From assembly GCA_035325995.1 (NCBI GenBank), contig DAOKYU010000011.1:1-64000 (forward strand): a stretch of DNA of 64,000 bases. The letters are read 5' to 3'. Made by a program: the position numbers and the translations under genes. The notes below the pieces were generated by a model, which saw only the letters and a list, made by a program, of their open reading frames with translations, did no database searches and was not told the origin of the DNA. Origin of the DNA: Thermodesulfobacteriota bacterium. Lineage in GTDB: Bacteria > Desulfobacterota_D > UBA1144 > Nemesobacterales > UBA2774. Of the stretch, positions 53,688 to 63,562 are shown piece after piece; position 1 is the stretch's first letter; every line of letters starts with the position of its first letter.

Positions 53688-55045
53688 AGAGAAGGCGCCT
53701 CATTTACGGAACGAACGCGCTCGTCTCGATATTGAGCGTCTGCGGAATACTCATACTCGTAAACTACATCTTCTTTAAGACCGACGTCAGGATCGACATG
53801 ACGGATTCGAAGCTCTACACGGTTTCCGAGCACACGACCGCCGTCATAGACAACATCGACGGCGACATAGAGGTCATAGCGTTTTTCAAGGACGTCGGGG
53901 TCGACAAGGGCGAGTTTCAGGACCTCATAAAGGAATACACGAGGCGGTCGGGGAAGATAAAGGTGAGGTACGTGAACCCCGACAAGGAGCCGGGGATAGC
54001 CAAGAAGTATGACATTAAGGAGTACGGCACTGTAGTCATGGCCGACGACGAGCAGACTATAAAGCTAAGGCTCGCCGACCACATCTCGGGCGGCATTCTG
54101 AAAAGCTCCGAGGAAGACATAACGAACGCAATATTCAAGCTCAACAGGAAGGTCGACAAGACAGTTTATTTCATGACGGGGCACGGCGAGCGCGACGTCA
54201 ACGACGACATAGAGCCCGAGGGGCTCGGCGTTTTGAGAAAGGCGCTCGAGGACGAAGGATACAAGGTAAAGGAGTTCATGCTGCTGCGCGGCGACGGAAT
54301 CCCGGAGGACAACTCGGTCCTTCTCGTGGCCGCGCCGAAGCAGTCCTTTTCCTTAAAGGAAATCGGCATGCTGAAGAGCTATCTCGATAACGGCGGGAAG
54401 GCGATATTCCTGATAGAGCCCCGGTCGGGCTCCGAGATAGCGGGGCTCCTTAAGGGATACGGGTTCGAGATAAGGGACGATATAATCGTCGACCCGAGCT
54501 CCAAGCTCGAAGGCGGCGGGGACATAGCGCCTATAGTGGCGCAGTACGCCCACCACGACATTACGGAGGGGTTCAGGTTCGCGACCATATTCCCGTACTC
54601 ACGGAGCATAGACATAGCCGAAGAAGACATCGATACTGCCGTTCTGGCTAATACGGGAGAGTACAGCTGGTCCGAGACGAATTTCGAGCTCTTCGACCAG
54701 GGTGTGGCCCAGCAGGAGGATAACGACATGGCGGGGCCGCTGGGCGTGGCGGCTGTCGTCGAGAACGAAGACAACAAGTCGCGTGTGGCGGTCTTCGGGA
54801 GCGTGGATTTCGTATCGAACATATTCATCGACTTTTCGGGCAACAGGGATCTTTTCTTAAATACCGTGAACTGGGTTTCCGGGGACGAGAACCTGATATC
54901 GATAAGGCCAAAGGCCGGGCAGGTCGGAAAGCTCGCCATAACGAACAAGCAGACGAACGTGATATTCTTTTTTACTGTAATTATGATTCCGGCTGTTATA
55001 TTCTTTTCCGGTATAGCGATATGGTGGAAGAGAAAGAGGCTTTAG
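53684..55045 (+). CDS. GldG-like ABC transporter auxiliary protein
   Basis: A 453-residue protein starting at the ATG that overlaps the permease stop, with GGAG eight bases upstream (a GTG two codons earlier is possible). N-terminal transmembrane helix (about 8-30), a large extracytoplasmic part and a C-terminal transmembrane helix (about 427-447). The segments KLYTVSEHTTAVIDNIDGDIEVIAFF, YFMTGHGERDV and DDIIVDPSSKL correspond, in short motifs, to the GldG/auxiliary domain found beside GldF-type permeases. No catalytic residues are identifiable. Confidence 0.83.
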   Translation: MKRRRLIYGTNALVSILSVCGILILVNYIFFKTDVRIDMTDSKLYTVSEHTTAVIDNIDGDIEVIAFFKDVGVDKGEFQDLIKEYTRRSGKIKVRYVNPDKEPGIAKKYDIKEYGTVVMADDEQTIKLRLADHISGGILKSSEEDITNAIFKLNRKVDKTVYFMTGHGERDVNDDIEPEGLGVLRKALEDEGYKVKEFMLLRGDGIPEDNSVLLVAAPKQSFSLKEIGMLKSYLDNGGKAIFLIEPRSGSEIAGLLKGYGFEIRDDIIVDPSSKLEGGGDIAPIVAQYAHHDITEGFRFATIFPYSRSIDIAEEDIDTAVLANTGEYSWSETNFELFDQGVAQQEDNDMAGPLGVAAVVENEDNKSRVAVFGSVDFVSNIFIDFSGNRDLFLNTVNWVSGDENLISIRPKAGQVGKLAITNKQTNVIFFFTVIMIPAVIFFSGIAIWWKRKRL

Positions 55046-55099
55046 GGGAGGGGGCAGGTCTCTTCGGCCCGGGGCGATAATAAAAACGAAAGGGTCAAA

Positions 55100-56056
55100 T
55101 TGGGTAAGTATTTAAGAAAATTTACGGGCACGCTCGTTGCCCTGGCATTATTCGTCATACTGCTGGGAGGCGTCCTCTACTACGATTCTCAGAAAAAGGC
55201 GGCGGAAGCACCGCCCACTGAAAAGGTCTTCCCCGGTGTAAAGCCCGACGACGTTCAAGCCATCAAAATAGTCTATCCCGGGGAAAAGGTCTCTCTCGAA
55301 AAAGCGGACGGGGAGTGGTACGTCGTACATGACGGAAAGAGGCACGAGGCCGATTCTGAAATCGTCCGGGACATCGTGGACGACCTGACCGAAATGGAAG
55401 CCGACAGGGTGGTGTCGACCGACGAGGCCGGCCTCGACGAATTCGGCTTCGTCGAATCCAAGAGGGAGTTCACCGTGGTCACGAATGAATTCGATTACCC
55501 GGTGATCATAGGCGACAAGAGCCCGGTAGGCTCGGGCATTTACATATACGACCTCGGTGAGGGACGGGTAATACTCGTAAGGGACCATTATCTCTGGGGG
55601 ATTCTGAACGGGAGCGCGGAGGGCTTCAGGGACAGGGCGGTTACCGGCTTCGACAGGGACGCCGTGGACAGGATAGTGGTGAGGGCAGGGGCATTCAGCG
55701 TCGAGCTCAGAAAGGAGGGGGGCCTTTGGGTCCAGTCGGGGGCGGAATTGCCGAGACCGGTAGACCAGAAGAAGGTAGACGAGATTCTCAATTCCTTTAC
55801 GAGGCTAAAAGCTTCGGACTTCGTTGCGGACGAGCCCGGGGACCTTGCGGCTTACGGCCTCGACGAGCCCGTGGCGGAAGCCGGGTTTTTCGGAGAAGAC
55901 GTATCGGAGACCGTCTTTTTCGGGAAGAGGATGGACGAGGATAATTTTTACGTCATGACTTCGGGAGGGGAGGCAGTCTACGCCGTCCCCAAGGAGCACT
56001 TCGGGATACTGCCCAAGAACCTCGATCAGATAGCCGTGCTGAAGCTCCCCAGGTAA
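55100..56056 (+). CDS. DUF4340-type exported protein
   Basis: A 318-residue protein with one N-terminal transmembrane segment (about 9-26), then an all-beta-rich extracytoplasmic region made of repeated modules (VQAIKIVYPGEKVSLEKADGEWYV; VDRIVVRAGAFSVELRKEGGLWV, described in part). This is the pattern of DUF4340 proteins that accompany GldA/F/G transporters. The start is TTG at 55100 after AGGGT. Function is unknown. It is probably the last gene of the transporter operon and is convergent with aspS. Confidence 0.78.
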   Translation: MGKYLRKFTGTLVALALFVILLGGVLYYDSQKKAAEAPPTEKVFPGVKPDDVQAIKIVYPGEKVSLEKADGEWYVVHDGKRHEADSEIVRDIVDDLTEMEADRVVSTDEAGLDEFGFVESKREFTVVTNEFDYPVIIGDKSPVGSGIYIYDLGEGRVILVRDHYLWGILNGSAEGFRDRAVTGFDRDAVDRIVVRAGAFSVELRKEGGLWVQSGAELPRPVDQKKVDEILNSFTRLKASDFVADEPGDLAAYGLDEPVAEAGFFGEDVSETVFFGKRMDEDNFYVMTSGGEAVYAVPKEHFGILPKNLDQIAVLKLPR

Positions 56057-56075
56057 CGCCGGCCGGCGGGATTTC

Positions 56076-57875
56076 CTACTTCTTTTTTTCCTTTACGTCG
56101 AGCTTAATTCCGAGCTCTAGGAGCTGCGCCGTATCGACGGGGGAGGGGGCTTCGGTCAGCGGGCATGCGCCCTTCTGCGTTTTCGGGAACGCGATAACGT
56201 CCCTTATGGAATCAGCCCCGGAGATGAGCATCACTATCCTGTCGAGGCCGAGCGCTATGCCGCCGTGGGGCGGCGCTCCGAATTCGAGCGCTTCCAGGAG
56301 GAAGCCGAATTTCGCCTGCGCCTCTTCGTCCGTAAGGCCGATTGCCTTGAAGAGCTTCTCCTGTACGTCCTTACGGTAGATCCTTATGCTGCCTCCGCCT
56401 ATCTCGACGCCGTTTAAGACTACGTCGTACGCCCTCGAACGGATGCCGCTCTTGTCGGCCTCGTCGAGAAGACGGATATCCTCTTCCCTGGGCGAGGTGA
56501 AAGGGTGGTGCATCGCGACGTAGCGCTTCTCGGCAGGGTCGTAATCGAGGAGCGGGAACTCCTCTACCCAGAGGAAGTTGAACTTGCCGTGGTCGATGAG
56601 CCCCAGCTTCTCCCCGAGCTCGAGCCTTATGTGCGAGAGCACCATGTTGACTATGTGCGGGGTGTCGGCGGCGAAGAATACGATGTCGCCGTCCTCAAGC
56701 CGAAGCGCGTTTTTGAGGTCTTCCTTTTCCTTGTCGCTGAAGAATTTTATGATGGGGGACTGCCATTCGCCGTCCGAGACGCGAATCCATGCGAGGCCCT
56801 TGGCCCCGAGGGACTTGGCAGCCTCGCCGAGGTCGTCGATTTCTTTTCTGGAGAGGTCGCCGGCCCTTCCCTTGAGGTTGAGCGCCTTAATGATGCCGCC
56901 CTTCTTGAGGGCGCCGCTGAAGACCTGGAACTGGGAGTCCCTGAATATATCGGATATGTCCTCTAGCTCGAGTCCGAACCTCGTATCCGGCTTGTCGGAG
57001 CCGTATCTCAGCATAGCCTCGTCGTATTTCATCCTCGGGAACGGCGTTTCGATCTCTATGCCGGCTGCTTCGGAGAATATGGACTTCAGTATGCCCTCGA
57101 CGACGTTCATTATGTCGCCTTCCCTTACGAACGACATTTCGAGGTCTATCTGTGTGAATTCGGGCTGGCGGTCGGCGCGGAGGTCTTCGTCGCGGAAACA
57201 GCGCACTATCTGGTAGTAGCGGTCGAACCCCGAGACCATGAGGGTTTGCTTAAGGAGCTGAGGCGACTGGGGAAGAGCGTAGAACTCGCCGGGGTTGAGC
57301 CTGCTCGGGACGAGAAAGTCCCTCGCGCCCTCGGGTGTCGAGCGCGTGAGGTATGGCGTTTCGACTTCCAGGAATCCGGCGCCGTTAAGGAAATTCCTCG
57401 TCGCGGAGACCGTTTTGTGGCGCGTAATGATATTGTCCCTCATGAAGGGGCGCCTGAGGTCGAGGTACCTGTGCCTTAGCCTGAGGAGCTCATCGACGTT
57501 TATGTCGTCCTCGATGAGGAAGGGGATGACCTTCGAGGTGTTCAGTATCCTGACTTCCCCGGCGACGACTTCTATCTCGCCGGTGGGGAGATTTTTGTTT
57601 ACTGTCTCGGGCGAGCGGCTCGTGACCTTGCCGCGGACGGCAATGACCCATTCGTCCCTGAGCGCCCCCGCCTTCTCGTGAACCTCTCCGCTCACCTGCG
57701 GGCTGAATACGACCTGGACGAGGCCTTCCCTGTCCCTGAGGTCGATAAATATCACGCCGCCGTGGTCTCTGTTCGACTGCACCCATCCCATAAGCACGAC
57801 GTCGCGGCCGATATCCTCCGTACGTAAATCCCCGCAGTAATCGGTCCTGGTCCAGTCTCCCAGATGTTCAAGCAT
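56076..57875 (-). CDS. aspS: Aspartate-tRNA ligase
   Basis: Bacterial-type AspRS of 599 residues. The N-terminal OB-fold anticodon-binding domain has WVQSNRDHGGVIFIDLRDREG near 32-52, in parts. Class II catalytic motifs follow: motif 2 FRDEDLRADRQPEFTQ near 217 and motif 3 GIALGLDRIVML near 540. The bacterial GAD insertion lies between them. Whether it is discriminating or also charges tRNA-Asn cannot be read from these motifs, and no gatCAB is present here. Monocistronic in appearance. Confidence 0.96.
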   Translation of the reverse strand: MLEHLGDWTRTDYCGDLRTEDIGRDVVLMGWVQSNRDHGGVIFIDLRDREGLVQVVFSPQVSGEVHEKAGALRDEWVIAVRGKVTSRSPETVNKNLPTGEIEVVAGEVRILNTSKVIPFLIEDDINVDELLRLRHRYLDLRRPFMRDNIITRHKTVSATRNFLNGAGFLEVETPYLTRSTPEGARDFLVPSRLNPGEFYALPQSPQLLKQTLMVSGFDRYYQIVRCFRDEDLRADRQPEFTQIDLEMSFVREGDIMNVVEGILKSIFSEAAGIEIETPFPRMKYDEAMLRYGSDKPDTRFGLELEDISDIFRDSQFQVFSGALKKGGIIKALNLKGRAGDLSRKEIDDLGEAAKSLGAKGLAWIRVSDGEWQSPIIKFFSDKEKEDLKNALRLEDGDIVFFAADTPHIVNMVLSHIRLELGEKLGLIDHGKFNFLWVEEFPLLDYDPAEKRYVAMHHPFTSPREEDIRLLDEADKSGIRSRAYDVVLNGVEIGGGSIRIYRKDVQEKLFKAIGLTDEEAQAKFGFLLEALEFGAPPHGGIALGLDRIVMLISGADSIRDVIAFPKTQKGACPLTEAPSPVDTAQLLELGIKLDVKEKKK

Positions 57876-58097
57876 GTTTGTTCGGCTCCTTTGTGTCTAG
57901 GTATCCCTCAGAAGCGAAAATCTTAACCTTTGTTTTCAATTTGGCAATACAGGCCCCCGTGGAAGACGGCGAATTCCATTCACCCCCGGATAAGGACTTC
58001 GGGAAGATAAAAATATCGAAGGGCGGCGTATAGATGGAAATTGGCTTTACCGGCGAGTATCATGGTATTAATACGGGCCCGGGCCCGGCTCTGCCTC

Positions 58098-59588
58098 ATG
58101 GCGAAGGAAGAAGCGGTTTTGAAATATCCGCCGGTATCGGCTTTCATCCGGGATAACTATCTTGTCTTGTTAATTTTCGCAGCCGGACTTGCGCTCAGAG
58201 TCTATGACATAGACGGCGAGAGTATATGGTACGACGAGGCTGTATCCGTCGCCGTGGCGAAGCTCGGATTCGTGGAGCATCTTCGCTGGATAACCGAGGT
58301 CGACGACAACAACCCGCCCCTTTATTACACGCTTCTTCATCTGTGGGTTCAGGTTTTCGGGGATTCCGAGACGTCGGTCAGGATGCCTTCCGCCATATTC
58401 GGCTCGCTGTCAATATTCGTAATCTATGCCCTCGGGAAGCTGCTTTTCGATAAGAAAACGGGCCTCGTCGCCGCATCGATACTGGCCGTTTCCATTTTCA
58501 ATATAATGTTTTCGCAGGAGGCTAGGGCCTATAGCCTTATGGCCTTTCTCGCGCTCCTGTCCTATTACTTCCTCCTTCTTACGACGATGTCGGAGAAGCG
58601 CGTATACGCGGCGGCCTACGTCGTTTCGAGCGTCTGTCTCGTCTATAGCCACTACTACGGCATTTTCGTTATGCTCGCGCAGAATATCTGGTTTTTTACG
58701 GTGCTCGCCCGGAAGAAAAGGGCAGGGGCCCTCGGGCTTTCGAAGTGGTTCCTTCTTCAGGTTGCCGTGGCTCTTCTTTTTCTTCCCTGCTCCTATTTAA
58801 TGATCAGAAACACGGCCGCCATACGAAAGGGGTTCTGGATATCGGAGCCCGGGTTAAGGGACCTGCTCGGCTATTTTACATTACATGCCGGTACGTTTTT
58901 TCTCCTGTGCGTGTTTCTATTCTTCACGCTTCTTGCGCTCGCCGGCCCCGGACTGATAAAGCGCATGAGAATACCGGAAAGGTTTTACAGCAGGCAAGGT
59001 TACAACCCGGAGGGGCCCGGCATCACGTACGGCGAGAGAACGTACCTTCTCCTGGCATGGATATTCGGAGTCGTGCTCATACCTTTTGTCATTTCTCAAA
59101 TATCCTCACCGATATTGATCTACAGGTACACGATAGCCGCCGCCCCGGCGTTTTACATCCTGACGGCGCGCGGGATCGGCGGACTCAGGGCGAATATCGC
59201 CATAGTGCTCGTAGTCGCCCTTATAGCGGGGCTTTCCTTCCCCGGCCTTAAGAGATACTATGTTGAGACGGAAAAGTACGATTGGCGCGAGGCTATGAAA
59301 TACATACAGGAGGAGGCCGGGAGCGGGGACCTGGTGCTAACGTATCCGAGCTTCGAAGTTGAGCCCGCGGCATACTATCTGAGAAGGGGCGACCTAAGGC
59401 TGGAAAAGTTCTCACAGGGATTTTTATCCGGAAGAGCCGCCGGCGATAATGTATGGCTGGTAGTATCGAGACACAGGGGTCTCGAGAAGAATATAGTAAA
59501 GATCAAAATGGCGTCCCGCTTCGATTACGTATCTGAAAAGGAATATATGGGACTCCATATTTACAGGTTCAGGGAAAAAACGGAATAG
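58098..59588 (+). CDS. GT39/PMT-like membrane glycosyltransferase
   Basis: A 496-residue polytopic membrane protein with about 11-12 transmembrane helices. The first periplasmic loop carries ESIWYDEA, the DE motif that provides the catalytic Asp in protein-mannosyltransferase/ArnT-like enzymes using polyprenyl-phosphate sugars. SQEARAYSLM and SHYYGIF follow. The ATG at 58098 is preferred because it gives exactly the same length as the paralogue at 60592-62082; earlier TTG/ATG frames exist. It probably decorates lipid or protein in the periplasm. Its paralogue lies just beyond era. Confidence 0.82.
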   Translation: MAKEEAVLKYPPVSAFIRDNYLVLLIFAAGLALRVYDIDGESIWYDEAVSVAVAKLGFVEHLRWITEVDDNNPPLYYTLLHLWVQVFGDSETSVRMPSAIFGSLSIFVIYALGKLLFDKKTGLVAASILAVSIFNIMFSQEARAYSLMAFLALLSYYFLLLTTMSEKRVYAAAYVVSSVCLVYSHYYGIFVMLAQNIWFFTVLARKKRAGALGLSKWFLLQVAVALLFLPCSYLMIRNTAAIRKGFWISEPGLRDLLGYFTLHAGTFFLLCVFLFFTLLALAGPGLIKRMRIPERFYSRQGYNPEGPGITYGERTYLLLAWIFGVVLIPFVISQISSPILIYRYTIAAAPAFYILTARGIGGLRANIAIVLVVALIAGLSFPGLKRYYVETEKYDWREAMKYIQEEAGSGDLVLTYPSFEVEPAAYYLRRGDLRLEKFSQGFLSGRAAGDNVWLVVSRHRGLEKNIVKIKMASRFDYVSEKEYMGLHIYRFREKTE

Positions 59589-59634
59589 ACGGAGAGTTGC
59601 GGAAGATATTTTTAAGAGAAAAGGAAAGATTGTC

Positions 59635-60531
59635 ATGAACGATGAAACGGATTTTCGCTCGGGGTTTATATCTATCGTGGGAAGGCCGAACGTCGGGAAA
59701 TCGACGCTCGTAAACGCAGTCGTCGGCGAGAAGATCGCCGCCGTCTCGGACAAGCCCAACACGACGCGGAACAGGATACTCGGCATAAGGAACCTGCCCG
59801 ACGCGCAGCTCATATTCCTCGATACCCCCGGCATACACAAGGCGCGGGGGAAGCTCGGAAAGGCCATGGTCCAGGCGGCGATGTCGGCCGTCGGGGAAGC
59901 CGACGTGATACTGATGATGATCGAGGTGAAGGAGCCGTTCGGCAAGGGGGACACGTTTATAATCGAGAGCCTTCCGAAGCCGGCAATTCTGCTCGTCAAC
60001 AAGATCGACAAGATTAAAAAGGGCGAGATACTTCCCATCCTGAACGAGGCGCGAAAGTTCGGGGACAGGTTCCTAGATATAATCCCTATTTCCGCCGCAA
60101 CTGCCGACGGCATTCCCGAGCTTCTGAATGCCATAAGGAGCCGCCTCCCGGAGGGGCCGAAGTATTTCCCGGACGACATGATAACGGACCAGCCCGAGAG
60201 ATTTCTCGCGGCGGAGCTCATAAGGGAGAAGATATTCAACCTCACACAGCAGGAGATCCCCTATAAAACGGCCGTGTCGATAGAGGAGTTCAAGGACGTC
60301 CCCGAGAAGAAGCTCGTCCACATATCGGCTGTGATATACGTCGAGAGGATGAACCACAAGGGGATTATCATCGGAAAGGGCGGCGAGATGCTGAAGGAGA
60401 TCGGGAGCCGGGCCCGCGCGGATATAGAGCGCATCCTCGGCTCGAAGGTGTTTTTGGAGCTGTGGGTCAAGGTGAGCGAGAACTGGACCGACCGGGAAAA
60501 CCTGATAAGGGATTTCGGGTACGGGAGCTGA
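59635..60531 (+). CDS. era: GTPase Era
   Basis: Ribosome-assembly GTPase that binds the 3' end of 16S rRNA, 298 residues. G1 GRPNVGKST (17-25), the effector-region TTRNR, G3 DTPGIH near 62, G4 NKIDK near 122 and the C-terminal KH domain with IIIGKGGEMLKEIGSRAR near 244-261 are intact. The length matches the family. It sits between two glycosyltransferase paralogues, which suggests a local duplication spanning or inserting around it. Confidence 0.96.
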   Translation: MNDETDFRSGFISIVGRPNVGKSTLVNAVVGEKIAAVSDKPNTTRNRILGIRNLPDAQLIFLDTPGIHKARGKLGKAMVQAAMSAVGEADVILMMIEVKEPFGKGDTFIIESLPKPAILLVNKIDKIKKGEILPILNEARKFGDRFLDIIPISAATADGIPELLNAIRSRLPEGPKYFPDDMITDQPERFLAAELIREKIFNLTQQEIPYKTAVSIEEFKDVPEKKLVHISAVIYVERMNHKGIIIGKGGEMLKEIGSRARADIERILGSKVFLELWVKVSENWTDRENLIRDFGYGS

Positions 60532-60591
60532 GTATGTTTCGGATGTGCGCGGCTCTTCCGGGCTCTGCGGAACGTTAAGTCGAGGCTCTGA

Positions 60592-62082
60592 ATGATCCCG
60601 GGCGATGAGATGTCTGAAAGAAAGCTGCTCCACATTTTGAGAGACAACTATCTTCTCCTTTTCATCGTGCTTCTCGGGCTTGCGCTCAGGATTTACGACC
60701 TCGGCGGTGAGAGCGTATAGTTCGACGAAGCCGTATCCATCGACGTATCGAGGCTCGGCTTTGTAGAGCTGATAAAGTGGGTCGCCGGCCCGAGCAGGGA
60801 AACCAACCCCCCGTTTTACTACATGGTGCTTCATCTTTGGATCCCCGTCTTCGGGGATTCGGAATTCGTGGCCAGGTTCCCCTCGGTGGTGTTCGGAGTC
60901 CTTTCGATCGTTTTTACCTATTCCGTCGGCAGGCTCCTTTTCGGCGGGAGGGCCGGGCTCTTCGCCGCGCTGATAATGGCCGTCTCGTTTTTTCACGTGA
61001 GGTATTCACAGGAGGCGAGAGGCTACACGGTGATGGTTTTCCTGGCGCTCGCCTCTTATTATTCGCTCCTGAAGATGATTTCGGGGTGGAAACGGCGATG
61101 GGCTGCGGTTTACGTTCTGTCGAGCGCACTTCTCTGCTACACCCATTACTTCGGCCTTTTTACAATCCTCGCGCAGAACATCTTTTGCTTCACTCTTTTC
61201 CTGAGACGGGGCCGCACAGGCGGGCTCGGGTTTACGCGGTGGATACTCGTGCAGGTTACGTTGGGGGTCCTCTATATACCGGGTTTTATCCTTCTTGCCC
61301 GGAGGTTCTCGTCCGTAAGGGGGTCGTTCTGGATACCGGAGCCCCACTACCTGGACCTGCTTAATTATTTCAATAATTACGCGGGCTCGGCCTATATGCT
61401 GGCTCTCCTTGCCGGGTTTGTCCTCCTGGCGATAGCGAATTCCGAGAAACTCCGAAGCGTTAAAGGCCTCAAGGGGCTGTTCGCCCCGGCGGACGAAGCC
61501 GCGCCGGTCGGAGACATCACGTACGGCGAGAAGATTTATCTTCTTCTGTTGTGGATCGCGGTCCCGGTGATAGTGCCGTTCGTATTCTCTCTAATCTTCA
61601 CTCCTATCGTGGTGTCCCGGTATGCGATCGTATCGTCGGCGGGACTTTATCTCCTGGCCTCCGCAGGCATGAGCGTGATCAACAAAAGGCCGGTTCTTTA
61701 TGCGGTAGCCGCGGTGGTTCTATTGCTCTCGGCTGCGAAACTGTACGGGTACTACGACGGGGTAGAAAAGCACCAGTGGCGGGAGGTCGTGAGGGAGATC
61801 GAGTCGAATGCCGGAAGCGGAGACTACGTAATAGTCTTTCCCTTTTACGAAGCCGTCTCCGCCGAATATTATCTCAAGCGGGACGACCTCCGCATGATAC
61901 CTTTAAGAGACAAGTTCCCCTCGTATCCCGACATGGAGACGCACGACGTGTGGTTCGTAATGCACGCGCATCCCGTTAACAGGCTGAAGACCATACAGGG
62001 CCTCTCGCCCGAATATGATTTTATATCCGAAAGCCGACATAACTTGCTGGATTTGTTCAGGCTGAGAAAGAAACGGGAGTGA
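60592..62082 (+). pseudogene. Second GT39/PMT-like glycosyltransferase, interrupted by an amber codon
   Basis: The frame opens at ATG 60592 (GAGG six bases upstream) and would encode 496 residues, but codon 43 is TAG (60718-60720). Translation across it gives GGESV-stop-FDEAVS, where the intact paralogue has DGESIWYDEAVS, so a single TGG to TAG change at the conserved Trp before the catalytic Asp explains the stop. The remaining 453 codons are open and well conserved, with no other lesion. It could be a recent pseudogene, a sequencing or assembly error, or a gene read through. Internal restart would lose the catalytic loop. Confidence 0.8.
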
Positions 62083-62095
62083 GTGGAAGAATGTT

Positions 62096-62887
62096 TTATC
62101 TCCCCTTGAAAACCGGTTTTCTCTTCTCGGCGAAGGCCTTCTGGCCTTCTTTATAGTCGTCGCTTTCCTGCACGTTCAACGTGAGCTCTTTTAAAAGAGC
62201 CTCGTCCTCGGGGCTCATTACGAGGCTCCTCTGCCAGACGTTCGTCATCTCCTTCATGGCCTTCGTGGAGAGTGGTGCGTTGTCGGCTATCTCCCGCGCG
62301 AGGGTGTATGTGAATTCTTCGAGCTCCTCGGGCCTGACGACGAAATTGACTAGTCCCATAACAGCGGCCCTTTCGGGATTCACCGGCCTTCCGGTAAGAA
62401 AGAGCTCTTTCGTATAGCCGGGGCCCACGAGGTTAAGGAACCTCCTTACGCCCCTGTAGGAATAAACTACCCCGAGCTTGGCGGGGGGCATTCCGAAGAG
62501 GCAGCTATCGACCGAGATTCTTATGTCGCAGGTGGCGGCGATTTCGAGCCCGGCGCCGAAGGCGTGGCCGTTTATCATCGCAATCACGGGGTAGGGGAAC
62601 GTCTCTATCGCGTGAATGGCCCTCGGGAGAGGGTTATCGCCCTCGAAATTCCGTATCATGTCGTCTTCGCGGATGGCCGTTATGTCGTAGCCCGAAGAGA
62701 ATGCGCTCCCCCCCGCGCCGCGCATTACGACGCATCTAATCCTGTCCTCGTCCCGGAGCCTCCCGAATGTTTCCTCGAGCTCAAGCAGCATGGACGGCGT
62801 GACGACGTTCCTCTTTTGGGGGGTGTTGATAGTGAGCGTGCATACGGCCCCGCTTTCGTTTACGAGGAGCTCCCGGGTTTCGGTCAT
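62096..62887 (-). CDS. Enoyl-CoA hydratase/isomerase family protein
   Basis: A 263-residue crotonase when started at ATG 62887 (GGA seven bases upstream); a longer frame from a TTG at 62950 adds an unconserved segment. The oxyanion-hole motifs SAFSSGYD (61-68) and GHAFGAGLE (108-115) are present. Glu115 is retained, but the second hydratase Glu position reads GMPPAK. The retained residues fit an isomerase or hydratase with unknown acyl-CoA. It lacks the basic tail of the crotonase at the start of the window and is not closely similar to it. Confidence 0.87.
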   Translation of the reverse strand: MTETRELLVNESGAVCTLTINTPQKRNVVTPSMLLELEETFGRLRDEDRIRCVVMRGAGGSAFSSGYDITAIREDDMIRNFEGDNPLPRAIHAIETFPYPVIAMINGHAFGAGLEIAATCDIRISVDSCLFGMPPAKLGVVYSYRGVRRFLNLVGPGYTKELFLTGRPVNPERAAVMGLVNFVVRPEELEEFTYTLAREIADNAPLSTKAMKEMTNVWQRSLVMSPEDEALLKELTLNVQESDDYKEGQKAFAEKRKPVFKGR

Positions 62888-63037
62888 CCTGATTTCCGTA
62901 TTATAATAAATATAATCGGAAGAATAATCGTCCGGCGCGGGCTTTGTCAAATCGGGCCGCCGGACCTGTTCCCCAACTGGAGCAATCCGGATTTATTGGT
63001 TATCTTTAGTACTTCATAAAGTCAGGAGAGTGACGCC

Positions 63038-63538
63038 ATGCCTCTTTTCGAATACGAGTGCGACAAGTGCTACAACAAATACAACAGCGATATTGACGCC
63101 CTTGTGCCGAAGCTTAACAAGACCAACGCGGCCAGGATAATGAAGCAGAATCCGGGGTTCCTCTATATAGAGGTTACGGACTCGGAGACGGGGAAGGAAA
63201 TCTTCGCGCTCGGCGAGAAGGCGAACACGAGAGGGCCAAGGCGCTTCCGCTTCAAGCTCGATGACAAGGTGCTCTACCTCGAGCTAAAGAACTTCAGATT
63301 CAGCCATCTCATTTACGAAGAGGGCGACGAGAAGGACCTTAAGTGCCCGATCTGCGGGGACAAGGACGTAACGAGGGTGTTCTCGACGTTCAAGGCCATA
63401 TTCGACGACAAGAGCAAGAGGGCCCCGGGGCCGAAGGACGAGCTCAGGTGGCACCTCGAGTATAAACAGCAGAAGGACGAGGAAATGAAGAACGACTGGG
63501 TGGGGCAGGAACACCTCAACCAGTACTTCAACAGGTAA
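63038..63538 (+). CDS. Split FmdB-type zinc-ribbon protein, copy 1
   Basis: A 166-residue protein. It begins MPLFEYECDKC like FmdB-family zinc ribbons, but the second Cys pair (CPIC, 103/106) is about 92 residues away instead of about 15-20. Between the pairs is an alpha/beta-looking insert ending in NFRFSHLIYEE. After the second knuckle comes VTRVFSTF, as in FmdB, then a charged helical tail (residues about 125-166). GGAGAG is upstream of the ATG. A paralogue follows 24 bases downstream. Cytoplasmic; function unknown. Confidence 0.7.
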   Translation: MPLFEYECDKCYNKYNSDIDALVPKLNKTNAARIMKQNPGFLYIEVTDSETGKEIFALGEKANTRGPRRFRFKLDDKVLYLELKNFRFSHLIYEEGDEKDLKCPICGDKDVTRVFSTFKAIFDDKSKRAPGPKDELRWHLEYKQQKDEEMKNDWVGQEHLNQYFNR

Positions 63539-63562
63539 TATCATTAAAGACAGGGGGTAGAA

